From CAZYWA01 sp964650975 [NCBI: uncultured bacterium] (GTDB lineage: Bacteria > JADJOY01), in NCBI GenBank assembly GCA_964650975.1, contig CAZYWA010000063.1, positions 1 to 22,349 on the forward strand: a stretch of 22,349 nt of DNA. Reading direction: 5' to 3'. The notes beneath the pieces were generated by a model that was not told where the DNA came from, made no database searches, and saw nothing but the letters and a program-made list of their open reading frames with translations. This document shows, piece by piece, positions 15,038 through 22,349 of this stretch. The translations under genes were made by a program, and so were the position numbers. Numbering within the stretch: position 1 is the first letter of the stretch; each line of letters starts with the position of its first letter.

Positions 15038-15880
15038 ATGAGCTGGACTCATCGGCGATTCCCATCGACGGGCGCGGCGCTGCTGCTGATCGCGGCCGCC
15101 CTCGGCCCCGCGGCCTGCCGCACGGCAACCTCGGGTGACGCCGCCGGCCACGGCGACCTCGAGCGCCGGCTCGCCGCCTGCGAGGCGCGTGTCACGGAGC
15201 TCGAGGACGACGATCGGTATCTGTTCGCGGAAGCGACCGCCGATCTCGAGCGCGGCTGGACGGCGGCCGCGTGCACCCGCTTCGAAACGCTGACGCGCCG
15301 GTTCCCCTCGAGCCCGCTGGCGACCGAAGCAAAAGCGCGCATCGAGCGCTGCCGCGGCGACGGTGCGACTCCGCTCTCGCTCCCGCCCGCGAACGCCGGA
15401 TCGAGCGCCGACGCTCCGCCGCCCGCCGCAACGCCGTCCGGCGCACCGCCGTCCCCGCCCGCCGCGCCGGGTGAATCGCGACCCACCGACGCGGCCACCG
15501 AGCCCGCCGCGTCACCGGACGATACGCCGCTCGAGATCACGCGCACCTGGATCGTCGAGGACCGGTTCGGCGTGCCGCTCGTGAACTTGCGGCTCACCAA
15601 CCGCAGCGACCGCACGGTCGTGGGTTACAAGGTCGCGATGCACTGTTACGATGAGCACGGAACGGCCCTGAAACACCTCACCAAACCCACCTCGTGGTTC
15701 GTCGCGGCCGGCGGAAGCCGCCAGGCGCGGGCGGGCGAGGCGTTCGGCGGGGGACCGTGGCCGCTCACCGGCTTCCTGGGCACCGCCAGTGTCGAGCCGG
15801 TGGTGCTGAGCGTCGACTACGCCGACGGCTCGACCTGGACGCGCAAGGACATCGCATCGCTGGGACTCGACAAGGAGTGA
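15038..15880 (+). CDS. Putative lipoprotein with coiled-coil and C-terminal beta domain
   Basis: The 280-residue protein has a signal peptide ending in PAA-C27. A short coiled-coil (about 38-60, LERRLAACEARVTELEDD) leads into a TPR-like helical pair (RGWTAAACTRFETLTRRFPSSPLATEAKARIERC, 72-105) like the end-repeat of CpoB/YbgF. A Pro/Ala-rich linker (about 115-160) precedes a beta domain in which LRLTNRSDRTVVGYKVAMHCYDEHGTAL resembles bacterial domains that follow the pattern 'N-x-S-x-x-x-V-x-x-Y-x-V'. This could be a periplasmic assembly factor; the function is unknown. It starts 9 bp after the previous stop with a GAGAGAG ribosome-binding site. Confidence 0.8.
   Translation: MSWTHRRFPSTGAALLLIAAALGPAACRTATSGDAAGHGDLERRLAACEARVTELEDDDRYLFAEATADLERGWTAAACTRFETLTRRFPSSPLATEAKARIERCRGDGATPLSLPPANAGSSADAPPPAATPSGAPPSPPAAPGESRPTDAATEPAASPDDTPLEITRTWIVEDRFGVPLVNLRLTNRSDRTVVGYKVAMHCYDEHGTALKHLTKPTSWFVAAGGSRQARAGEAFGGGPWPLTGFLGTASVEPVVLSVDYADGSTWTRKDIASLGLDKE
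15872..15877 (+). promoter_or_regulatory. Shine-Dalgarno AAGGAG for the microprotein
   Basis: AAGGAG lies inside the last codons of the preceding lipoprotein, 9 nt before the ATG at 15887. It supports translation of the 43-codon frame. Confidence 0.7.
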
Positions 15881-15886
15881 TCCGCC

Positions 15887-16018
15887 ATGTTGCTGCTGCT
15901 CGCCGCCTTCCTGCCTTTCCTGCTGATCGGCTTTCTCCTCTGGTACGGGCTCTTCCGAGCGGGAGCGACCATCGCCGACCTGCTCAGCCCGTTCATCAAG
16001 AGCACCGCGCCCGCGTGA
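15887..16018 (+). CDS. 43-residue membrane microprotein
   Basis: The frame encodes MLLLLAAFLPFLLIGFLLWY followed by 23 more residues ending KSTAPA. One hydrophobic helix spans about residues 2-23, then a short amphipathic segment (TIADLLSPFIK). It begins 6 bp after the upstream stop, with AAGGAG at a good distance, and the hydrophobic composition fits a small inner-membrane protein rather than chance. It closes the envelope cluster and may stabilise or regulate its partners. No family is recognised. Confidence 0.68.
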   Translation: MLLLLAAFLPFLLIGFLLWYGLFRAGATIADLLSPFIKSTAPA

Positions 16019-16072
16019 ACCGCGCTCCCCGCGGGCTCCCTGCGAGGGGCTGCGCGTCCTGCCTGCCACGCC

Positions 16073-17098
16073 ATGCGTAAGGCTCGCATCCTGGTCGTCG
16101 ACGACCAGTCGCCCAACCGCGAGCTGCTTCGCCGGGTGCTGACGCTCGAAGGCTACGAAGTCGACCAGGCCGAGAACGGCAAGCAGGCCCTCGCCGCCGT
16201 GCGCGCCGAGAAGCCGGACCTGATCCTGCTCGACGCGGTGATGCCCGAGCTCGACGGGTTCGGCGTCACCCGCGCGCTCAAGGGCGACCCCTCCACCCGC
16301 CTGGTGCCGATCGTCATGGTCACCACGCTCAACAGCCTCGCGGACAAGCTCAAGGCGGTGGACTTCGGCGTCGACGACTTCCTCAACAAGCCGGTCAACC
16401 TGACCGAGCTGACCACGCGGGTCCGGTCGCTGCTGGCGCTCAAGCGCTTCACCGACGAGCTCGAGCACGCGGGGCGCGTGCTCGAGACCCTGGCGAGCGT
16501 GGTCGAGCGACGCGACGGCTACACCGGCGAGCACTGCCAGCGCGTGGGAGCCTACGCGCGCCTGGTGGGCACCGCGATGGGGCTCGACGAGGAGGCGCTC
16601 GAGGCGGTGCGCCTGGGTGGCGTGCTTCACGACCTCGGCAAGGTCGCGATGCCCGACGAGGTGCTGCGCAAGCCGGGCCGCCTGGTCCAGGCGGAGCGCG
16701 GGCTGATCGAGACCCACGCCGCGATCGGCGCCGACCTGTGCATGCCGATGCACACCATGGAGCGCGCGGTCCCGATCCTGCGGCATCACCACGAGCGGCT
16801 CGACGGCACCGGCTATCCGTCGCGCCTGCGCGGCGACCAGATCGCGCCCGAGGTGCGCGTGGTCACGGTGGTCGACATCTACGACGCGCTGACCACGCGC
16901 CGGCCCTACCGCGAGCCCACGGCGCCCGACGTGTCGCTGCGGATCCTGCGCGAGGAAAGCGCGCGCGGATGGTGGGACCCGAAGGTCGTCAAATGCCTGG
17001 CGGACCTGGTGGCGAGCGGTCAGACCACCGAGGTCGCCGGGCGAGTGGCGGCCAGCGCGAATCCCGCGGATCGGCCGGATCCGGCGCCGGTTTCCTGA
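16073..17098 (+). CDS. HD-GYP response regulator (RpfG-like c-di-GMP phosphodiesterase)
   Basis: The 341-residue protein joins an N-terminal receiver domain to an HD-GYP domain. The receiver has the acidic pair D10/D11, phospho-acceptor D54 and K106. The HD-GYP part shows H154, the HD pair H186-D187 (HDLGK), H215, HHHERLDGTGYP (238-249) and DIYDALTTRRPYR. HD-GYP enzymes hydrolyse cyclic di-GMP, so phosphorylation of D54 probably controls c-di-GMP level. The cognate histidine kinase is not in the window. No strong ribosome-binding site is seen; a GC-rich gap of 54 bp separates it from the microprotein. Residues after about 320 are an Ala/Pro-rich tail. Confidence 0.95.
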   Translation: MRKARILVVDDQSPNRELLRRVLTLEGYEVDQAENGKQALAAVRAEKPDLILLDAVMPELDGFGVTRALKGDPSTRLVPIVMVTTLNSLADKLKAVDFGVDDFLNKPVNLTELTTRVRSLLALKRFTDELEHAGRVLETLASVVERRDGYTGEHCQRVGAYARLVGTAMGLDEEALEAVRLGGVLHDLGKVAMPDEVLRKPGRLVQAERGLIETHAAIGADLCMPMHTMERAVPILRHHHERLDGTGYPSRLRGDQIAPEVRVVTVVDIYDALTTRRPYREPTAPDVSLRILREESARGWWDPKVVKCLADLVASGQTTEVAGRVAASANPADRPDPAPVS

Positions 17099-17111
17099 GA
17101 AGACCGGCCAC

Positions 17112-18611
17112 TCACATCATGTTCGGCTGCTGACTCGCGGGCTCGAGGTCCGCCCCACCCAGATCGTCCGGGCCGGCCTGCCCGCCGTATCGCAGGAGCT
17201 TCCGGTAGAGCGTCTTGGGGTCGATTCCGAGCAGCTCCGCGGCGCGCTTGCGCTGCCCGCCGCTGCGCGCCAGGGCCCGCTCGATGTGCGCGCGCTCGAG
17301 GTCGTCGAGGGTGGGAAACGGCGCGTCGGCGGGCAGGTCGGCCGTCGTGAGACTCGGCGCGCGAGTAGCTCCAGCGGTCATCGGGCTCGGCCGCTGCGAT
17401 GCTTCCGCCTGCGCCCGCCGCAGCGCCGCCGGCAAGTGCTCGACCTGCACCTGCGAGCCACGGCACAGCGCCACCGCGTACTCGATCGCGTTCTGCAGCT
17501 CGCGGACGTTTCCGGGCCAGCGGTGCGCCGAGAGCACGTCGATGGCCTCGGGAGCGAAGGATGCGAGCTGTGGGCGGTTGCAGCGCGCGGCTCCCTGCTC
17601 GAGGAAGTGGGTCGCGAGCAGCGGGATGTCCTCGATGCGGTCGCGCAGCGGCGGCAGCACCATCCGCACCACGTCGAGGCGGAAGTAGAGGTCCTGGCGC
17701 AGCGTGCCGTTCCGGAGCGCGGTCTCGAGATCCTGGTTCGAGGCCGCGATCACGCGCACGTCGATGGGGATCGGCTGGGTGCTGCCCACCGGAACCACCT
17801 CGCGCTCCTGCAGCACGCGCAGGAGCTTCACCTGCGCCGAGGCCGGCATCTCCGTGACCTCGTCGAGGAACACCGTGCCGCCGTTGGCGTCGCGGAAGTA
17901 GCCGGCCTTGTCGGTGGTCGCGCCGGTGAAGCTGCCGCGGACGTGGCCGAAGAGCTCGCTCTCGAAGATCTCGCGCACGATGGCGCCGCAGTTGACCGCC
18001 ACGAACGGGCCGTCGGAGCGGTCCGATTCGAAATGGATGGCGCGAGCCAGAACTTCCTTGCCGGTGCCGCTCTCGCCGTTGATCAGCACCGTCGAGTCGG
18101 TGGGTGCGAACCGCTCCACCAGCTCGTAGAGCTCCTGCATCGAGGGTGCTTTCCCGTAGAGCCGGCCCATGTGGTAGCGGCTGTGCAGCTCCTTTCGCAG
18201 GGTGTGGATCTCGCGCACCATCGAGCGCCGCTCGAGCGCCTTGGCCACCGACAGCGAGAACTCCTGCAGATCGAATGGCTTCACCAGGAAGTCGAGGGCG
18301 CCGTGCTTCATCGCCTCGATCGCGTCCTGGATGGTGCCGTGCGCGGTGATGATGATCACCTCGACGTCGGGCTGCCGTCCCTTGATGCTACGGAGCAGCT
18401 CGAGACCCTGCACTTCCGGCATGCGCAGGTCGGTGACCACGACGTCGAATTCGCCGAGCTCGAGCAGCTCGAGCGCCGCGCGTCCGTCGGGCGCTTCCTC
18501 CACCTGATAGCCGTCTCGGTCGAGGACGCGCTTGCAGAGCGAGCGGATCGGGGGCTCGTCGTCCACCACCAGAATCCGCGGGGTGCGCCCGGAGCGCGTC
18601 AGTTGGGCCAT
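17112..18611 (-). CDS. NtrC-family sigma-54-dependent response regulator
   Basis: The 499-residue protein has the full NtrC layout. The receiver domain has acidic residues D17/D18, phospho-acceptor D61 and K111. The AAA+ domain has Walker A GESGTGKE (179-186), the sigma-54 contact loop GSFTGA (226-231, a variant of GAFTGA with Ser at position 2), Walker B GGTVFLDE (244-251) and the R-finger/sensor region DLYFRLDVV. A Fis-type helix-turn-helix follows near the C terminus (about 433-476; RKRAAELLGIDPKTLYRKL). It activates transcription from -24/-12 promoters on phosphorylation. It converges on the HD-GYP gene with 13 bp between stops, and no histidine kinase is adjacent. Regulation of the sigma-54 promoter at 12723 is possible but not shown. 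Confidence 0.97.
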   Translation of the reverse strand: MAQLTRSGRTPRILVVDDEPPIRSLCKRVLDRDGYQVEEAPDGRAALELLELGEFDVVVTDLRMPEVQGLELLRSIKGRQPDVEVIIITAHGTIQDAIEAMKHGALDFLVKPFDLQEFSLSVAKALERRSMVREIHTLRKELHSRYHMGRLYGKAPSMQELYELVERFAPTDSTVLINGESGTGKEVLARAIHFESDRSDGPFVAVNCGAIVREIFESELFGHVRGSFTGATTDKAGYFRDANGGTVFLDEVTEMPASAQVKLLRVLQEREVVPVGSTQPIPIDVRVIAASNQDLETALRNGTLRQDLYFRLDVVRMVLPPLRDRIEDIPLLATHFLEQGAARCNRPQLASFAPEAIDVLSAHRWPGNVRELQNAIEYAVALCRGSQVQVEHLPAALRRAQAEASQRPSPMTAGATRAPSLTTADLPADAPFPTLDDLERAHIERALARSGGQRKRAAELLGIDPKTLYRKLLRYGGQAGPDDLGGADLEPASQQPNMM

Positions 18612-18790
18612 GGCCTCGAGTCCCGCGCCGGCCGCGCCCGGATCGCGGGAGCGAGTGAGGGGCCGGCGTCACCTGTGGTTATCGGCCCGTCGGGCCGGAC
18701 CTTGAGGCGAAACGCCCGATCCGCCCGCGCGGCGCCTTCCAGGCATACTGGCGGCGAGATTCCAGCGGGCAGAACCACGCGGAACCACAC
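18612..18790. other. Divergent control region, no clear elements
   Basis: This 179-bp gap separates the NtrC-type gene (minus) from the SRAP gene (plus). It should hold promoters for both, but I see no convincing -35/-10 pair, sigma-54 site or ribosome-binding site. Confidence 0.4.
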
Positions 18791-19543
18791 GTGTGCGGCC
18801 GCTTCACACTCACCCAGGATCGCAAGGCGATCATCGACGACCTGGACGTCGCCGAGTGGGAGGCCGCCGCCGAGCACCGCCCCCGCTTCAACGTCGCCCC
18901 CACGCAGCCGGCGCTGACGCTCACCGGGTCGGGCGCCGCACCGGGCTCGCACCGGGTGGTGCACGAGATGCGTTGGGGCCTGGTGCCGGGCTGGGCCGCG
19001 GACCCCTCGACCGCCTCCAAACGGATCAACGCGCGCGCCGAGACGCTGGTCGAGAAGCCGTCGTTCCGCAATCTGGTCCCGCGGCGGCGATGCGTGGTGG
19101 TGGCCGACGGATTCTTCGAGTGGCAACGAAGCGCCGCCGGTGCGCAGCCCTACTACATCCACACTCCCGGCCGGGCGCTGCTGCCCATGGCCGGGCTGTG
19201 GGACCGATGGAAGGGCCCTGGAGGGGAGGTGCTCACCACGTTCACGATCGTCACCACCGCCGCCAGCAACGGAATTTCCTGGCTCCACGACCGCATGCCC
19301 GCGATCCTGGAGCGCGGCGAGCTCGACGGCTGGCTCGACACGGAGCGGGTCCCCGTCGAGGACGCCATGGCCCTGATCAAGCCGTTCGCGGGCGCGCTCG
19401 AGATCGAGCCGGTCTCGAAGCTGGTCAATTCCCCGCGCTACGACTCGGCCGAGGTGATCCGCCGCGTCGAGCCCGAGCCCGCGGTGCAAGGTTCGCTAGA
19501 TTTCTCGGGGGGCTGTTCCAGCCCCCCGACCCGTCCGGAGTGA
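18791..19543 (+). CDS. yedK: SRAP-family protein (YedK/HMCES-like), abasic-site crosslinker
   Basis: SRAP proteins bind abasic sites in single-stranded DNA and form a protective thiazolidine crosslink through their N-terminal cysteine. After removal of the initiator Met, C2 (MCGRF) becomes that nucleophile. The other active-site residues are present: N34 (FNVAPTQ), the INARAET segment (79-85), E110 (GFFEW) and H166 (HDRMP). Start is a GTG directly before TGC; this is forced by the need for Cys2. The family part ends near GSLDF; the last 12 residues (SGGCSSPPTRPE) and the stop are encoded by R2 copy C. The original stop was therefore probably lost or displaced by the repeat. Total length is 250 residues, a little above the usual. 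Confidence 0.95.
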   Translation: MCGRFTLTQDRKAIIDDLDVAEWEAAAEHRPRFNVAPTQPALTLTGSGAAPGSHRVVHEMRWGLVPGWAADPSTASKRINARAETLVEKPSFRNLVPRRRCVVVADGFFEWQRSAAGAQPYYIHTPGRALLPMAGLWDRWKGPGGEVLTTFTIVTTAASNGISWLHDRMPAILERGELDGWLDTERVPVEDAMALIKPFAGALEIEPVSKLVNSPRYDSAEVIRRVEPEPAVQGSLDFSGGCSSPPTRPE

Positions 19544-19606
19544 ATCCGGCCGGGGCCACACCCCCGAGTCGGCTCGCGTCGCTCGCCGCGCGCCTGGGGC
19601 GCGGTG
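19500..19606. repeat. Dispersed palindromic element R2, copy C
   Basis: Hairpin 1 has perfect 10-bp arms TCGGGGGGCT (19505-19514) and AGCCCCCCGA (19520-19529) around GTTCC. A central segment CCGTCCGGAGTGAATCCGG with CCCG/CGGG ends follows, then CGAGTCGGCTCGCG, then hairpin 3 with arms CGCGCC (19589-19594) and GGCGCG (19598-19603). Its 5' part overlaps the end of the SRAP gene and contains its stop codon (19541-19543). The remaining gap, 19607-19706, holds nothing I recognise. Confidence 0.82.
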
Positions 19607-19706
19607 CTTGTGCATCGACCCACAGCCGCAACGGACGTGAGAGGGTGGTGCTTCCGCGCCGCCGCTGCGTCGATTCACTCTCAAGACACGACGCTCCGGT
19701 ACGGTC

Positions 19707-19931
19707 TGACTTTGCTCACCTGGCCCGGCTCGGGCGATGGACGTCCGGTGGCTGTGCGAGGGTGCTCGAGCCCGCGCCAATCGGAGGCACTCGCGAGAAG
19801 TGAGCCCCCATCGCGCGGGCGAATGCAGGCGAGGCGAGCGCACGATCGAGGCTCGATCGCGGCCGAGCCGTGCCCGAGCACGGCCATCGGACGGCCGGCG
19901 CCCGAGACGGAGATCGGCAACCCCCGGCACC
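19707..19931 (+). repeat. Dispersed repeat R1, copy 2; possible structured RNA
   Basis: Gapless partner of 8461-8685. The palindrome CGATCGAG-G-CTCGATCG is at 19843-19859, the 7-bp hairpin at 19867-19884, and the 44-bp identical block at 19863-19906. The GCCCGCGC/GCGCGGGC pair is also kept. It lies in the 480-bp gap between the SRAP stop and the M16 peptidase, ending 92 bp before the peptidase ATG, in the same orientation to the downstream gene as copy 1. The 92 bp after it are T-rich for this genome and could hold a promoter, but I see no clear hexamers. Confidence 0.82.
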
Positions 19932-20023
19932 CCGACACTCCCTCGTGCCGCCTTGCGCGACCGGGAGCCCCCGGGTAACTTCGATGATTCAGCCTTTTCC
20001 CTCGTGATTTTCCAGGAAATTCC

Positions 20024-22349
20024 ATGAAACGCGATCCCACGACGTGCACCGTGGCCGTGGCGACGCACGCGTCGCGCGCGGACCATCCCGCCTCCACGGG
20101 CGGCGGACTGTTCGAGCCGTCGCGGTGGGTGCTCCCCAACGGCCTCAAGGTGCTGGTGGCGGAGGATCGATCGGCACCCGTGGTGGCGGTGCAGGTGTGG
20201 GTCGGTACCGGCAGCGCCGACGAGCTGCCGCGCGAATCGGGGCTCGCCCACGTTCACGAGCACATGCTCTTCAAGGGGACCGCGCGCCGTGGCGTGGGAG
20301 AGATCGCGCGCGAGATCGAGGGCGCGGGCGGTGACATCAACGCGTACACCACCAAGGACTCGACCGTGTACCACGTGGTGATGGCGAGCCGCTTCCTCGA
20401 CACCGCGCTCGACGTGCTCGCCGACGCCGTCTTCCACTCGTCGTTCGACGCCACCGAGCTCGCCCGCGAGCTCGAGGTGGTGCACGAGGAGTACCGGCGC
20501 GGCGAGGACCAGCCCGATCGCAAGGCCTACGAGCTGCTCTTCGAGACCGCGTACCTGAGGCACCCGTACCGGCTCTCGACCATCGGCGATCCCGCGGTCT
20601 TCACCAAGCTCACCCGCGACGACGTCGAGGCCTTCTTCCGCAAGTGGTACGTGCCGCGGAACCTGACGCTGGTGGTGACCGGCGACGTCGACACCGAGGC
20701 GCTTCGGCCGCGCATCGACGAGCTCTTCGGCAAGGCACCCGACGTGGCGGTGCCGGTGCGGCCGCGCGAGCCCGAACCCGCGGCGGCCAGCTCGCTGGTG
20801 CGCGTGACTCGCGGTCCCTACAAGAAGACGCTGCTCTACCTGGGCTTTCCCGCACCCTCGATCCGCGACGCGGACGTCGCGGACGTGGATGTGCTGGCCG
20901 CGGTGCTGGGCGACGGCGACAGCTCGCGGCTGTGGCGAGACGTGAAGGAGCGCGCGGGTCTGGTGCACTCGATCTTCACCTTCGCGATGACCCCTCGCGA
21001 CCGCGGCCTCTTCGTGGTGGGCGCGGAGCTCGATCCGGAGCGGCTGGAGGACGCCATTCACGCGACCTTCGAGCAGCTTCACGAGGTCCGGCGCGCGCCG
21101 GTGCCGCACTCGGAGCTGGTGAAGGCGCTGGGCGTGATCGAGAGCGAGTTCGTGTACGAGAAGGAGTCGGCGCAAGGTGCGGCGCGTGCGCTCGGCTTCT
21201 ACGAGAGCCTGGCCGACGACTGGCGGTTCGAGGGCCGGTACCTGGAGAGTTTGCGCGCCGTGACGGCGGCGAGCGTGCAGCAGGCCGCCGAGAAGTACGT
21301 CACCATCGAGCAGCTTTCCGCGGTGCTGCTGCTGCCGGACGGCGAGCGCCCCGAGCTCGACGACGCGGCGCTCAGGCGAATCCTCCGCGACGCCGATGCC
21401 GCCTTCGCGCGAGCCGAGCGAAGCGAGGTCCGCCGCGACGGCGACTTCGTGGTCGAGAAGCTCGCCAACGGTCTCACCCTGATCGTGCGCCACCGCCCGG
21501 GTGTGGAGGTCGTATCCATCTCGGCGGTTTTCCTGGGAGGCGTGCGCGTCGAGCCGCCCGGCAAGGCCGGCATCTCGAGCTTCGTGGGCTCGACGCTGAC
21601 GCGCGGCACCGAGACCCTCGACGCCGAGGAGATCGCGCGCGCGGTCGACGAGATGGCGGGCAGCCTCGACGGCTTCTCGGGCCGCTCGAGCTTCGGCCTC
21701 AAGGCGCATTTCCTGACCAAGCATTTCGAGCAAGCCCTCGACCTCGCGGCCGAGGTGCTCATGCATCCGTCCTTCCCCGAAGACGAGGTGGAGAAAGAGC
21801 GCGCCGACATCTTGCACGACCTCGACGCCCGCGAGGACGATCTCGCGCGGATCGCGTTCGAGCGGATGCAGGCCGAGCTCTACACCGGGCATCCGGCGGC
21901 CTTCCCGAGCATCGGCACCCGCGAGACAGTGACCGGCATCACCGCCGACGATCTGCGCGCGTTCCACGAGACCCACGCGCGCCCCTCGAATCTGGTGCTG
22001 GCGGTGGTGGGCAACATCGACAGCGAGCGAGTGCGGAACGCCGTCCACGCGCGGCTCGCCACCTGGGAAGCCGAGCCGCATCAGGCCGCGGTGGTGCCGG
22101 CGGTACCGCCGCTCACGAAGGTGAAGCGCGTCTTCCGCGAGGCCAAGGACAAGCAGCAGACCCACGTGGTGCTGGCGTTCCCGGGCGTGACGCTCGATCA
22201 CGCGGATCGGTTTCCGCTCGAGATCCTCTCGACCGTGCTTTCCGGCCAGGGCGGGCGGCTCTTCGTCGAGCTGCGCGACAAGCAGAGCCTCGCCTACACG
22301 GTGTTCGCGTTCACCCGCGACGGCCTCGACCCGGGCTACGTGGGCGCTT
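20024..22349 (+). CDS. M16-family zinc metallopeptidase, 3' end outside window
   Basis: At least 775 residues are present with no stop before the window edge. The first M16 domain carries the inverted zinc motif HVHEH (76-80; H76, E79, H80) and the third ligand at about E156 (VVHEEYRR), 76 residues later as expected. The inactive partner half of the first unit runs to about residue 460 (RNLTLVVTGDV, GLVHSIFTFA). A second M16 unit starts near 475 (EKLANGLTLIVRHRPG) but has GISSFVGSTLTRGT where the zinc motif should be, so it is structural. This tandem layout is typical of large bacterial M16 proteins. No clear signal peptide is seen. The ATG has AGGA 6 nt upstream. Confidence 0.95.
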   Translation, partial: MKRDPTTCTVAVATHASRADHPASTGGGLFEPSRWVLPNGLKVLVAEDRSAPVVAVQVWVGTGSADELPRESGLAHVHEHMLFKGTARRGVGEIAREIEGAGGDINAYTTKDSTVYHVVMASRFLDTALDVLADAVFHSSFDATELARELEVVHEEYRRGEDQPDRKAYELLFETAYLRHPYRLSTIGDPAVFTKLTRDDVEAFFRKWYVPRNLTLVVTGDVDTEALRPRIDELFGKAPDVAVPVRPREPEPAAASSLVRVTRGPYKKTLLYLGFPAPSIRDADVADVDVLAAVLGDGDSSRLWRDVKERAGLVHSIFTFAMTPRDRGLFVVGAELDPERLEDAIHATFEQLHEVRRAPVPHSELVKALGVIESEFVYEKESAQGAARALGFYESLADDWRFEGRYLESLRAVTAASVQQAAEKYVTIEQLSAVLLLPDGERPELDDAALRRILRDADAAFARAERSEVRRDGDFVVEKLANGLTLIVRHRPGVEVVSISAVFLGGVRVEPPGKAGISSFVGSTLTRGTETLDAEEIARAVDEMAGSLDGFSGRSSFGLKAHFLTKHFEQALDLAAEVLMHPSFPEDEVEKERADILHDLDAREDDLARIAFERMQAELYTGHPAAFPSIGTRETVTGITADDLRAFHETHARPSNLVLAVVGNIDSERVRNAVHARLATWEAEPHQAAVVPAVPPLTKVKRVFREAKDKQQTHVVLAFPGVTLDHADRFPLEILSTVLSGQGGRLFVELRDKQSLAYTVFAFTRDGLDPGYVGA

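Noticed and set aside
17286-18917. 543-codon plus-strand frame
   Set aside because: Antisense to the NtrC-type regulator and without recognisable domains.
19496-22201. 901-codon minus-strand frame
   Set aside because: It lies antisense to the M16 peptidase, whose frame has clear domains and zinc ligands; this frame has none and is a GC-rich shadow.

Overview
This is a GC-rich (very roughly 70% by eye) chromosomal window from a Gram-negative bacterium. It carries several Sec/lipoprotein-type envelope proteins, a sigma-54 activator with a matching -24/-12 promoter, an HD-GYP regulator, a Hanks-type kinase and a ceramidase-like protein. That mix suits Myxococcota or other former Deltaproteobacteria, but this is inference and I see no marker that fixes the phylum. 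I found no rRNA, tRNA, CRISPR array, transposase or phage gene.

Layout. Bases 1-419 hold no convincing gene but have a direct repeat around a dyad. A molybdopterin oxidoreductase (420-2645, minus) diverges from tsaD (2742-3797), whose end overlaps a diheme cytochrome c lipoprotein (3794-4621). A rubrerythrin (4748-5167) follows, with a promoter, a Fur/PerR-like box and a terminator. Next come an SGNH hydrolase and a cysteine-free glutaredoxin-fold protein (5622-7128, minus pair), diverging from an alpha/beta hydrolase (7328-8422). A Ser/Thr kinase and a neutral-ceramidase-like secreted protein form a pair at 8805-12478. A sigma-54 promoter precedes a small zinc-ribbon protein (12859-13278). 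An alkyltransferase-like DNA repair protein (13387-13821, minus) diverges from a four-gene envelope cluster (13878-16018) of two lipoproteins, one single-pass membrane protein and a 43-residue membrane microprotein. An HD-GYP response regulator and an NtrC-type regulator converge (16073-18611). The window ends with an SRAP-family protein (18791-19543) and a large M16 metallopeptidase cut by the window edge.

The least ordinary content is non-coding. Two unrelated repeat families are dispersed between genes. Element R2 (about 107 bp; 5424-5535, 13279-13387, 19500-19606) is a chain of hairpins at gene 3' ends. Its first stem shows compensatory base-pair changes around a constant GTTCC loop, and one copy supplies the last 12 codons and stop of the SRAP gene. 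Element R1 (225 bp; 8461-8685 and 19707-19931) aligns without gaps at about 89% identity by hand count. It contains a conserved palindrome and hairpin, has no codon periodicity in its differences, and precedes the kinase and the M16 peptidase. R1 and R2 are candidates for undescribed structured elements or RNAs.

Many genes concern the envelope, redox or stress protection (cytochrome, rubrerythrin, SRAP, ATL) and signalling, but no single pathway links them.
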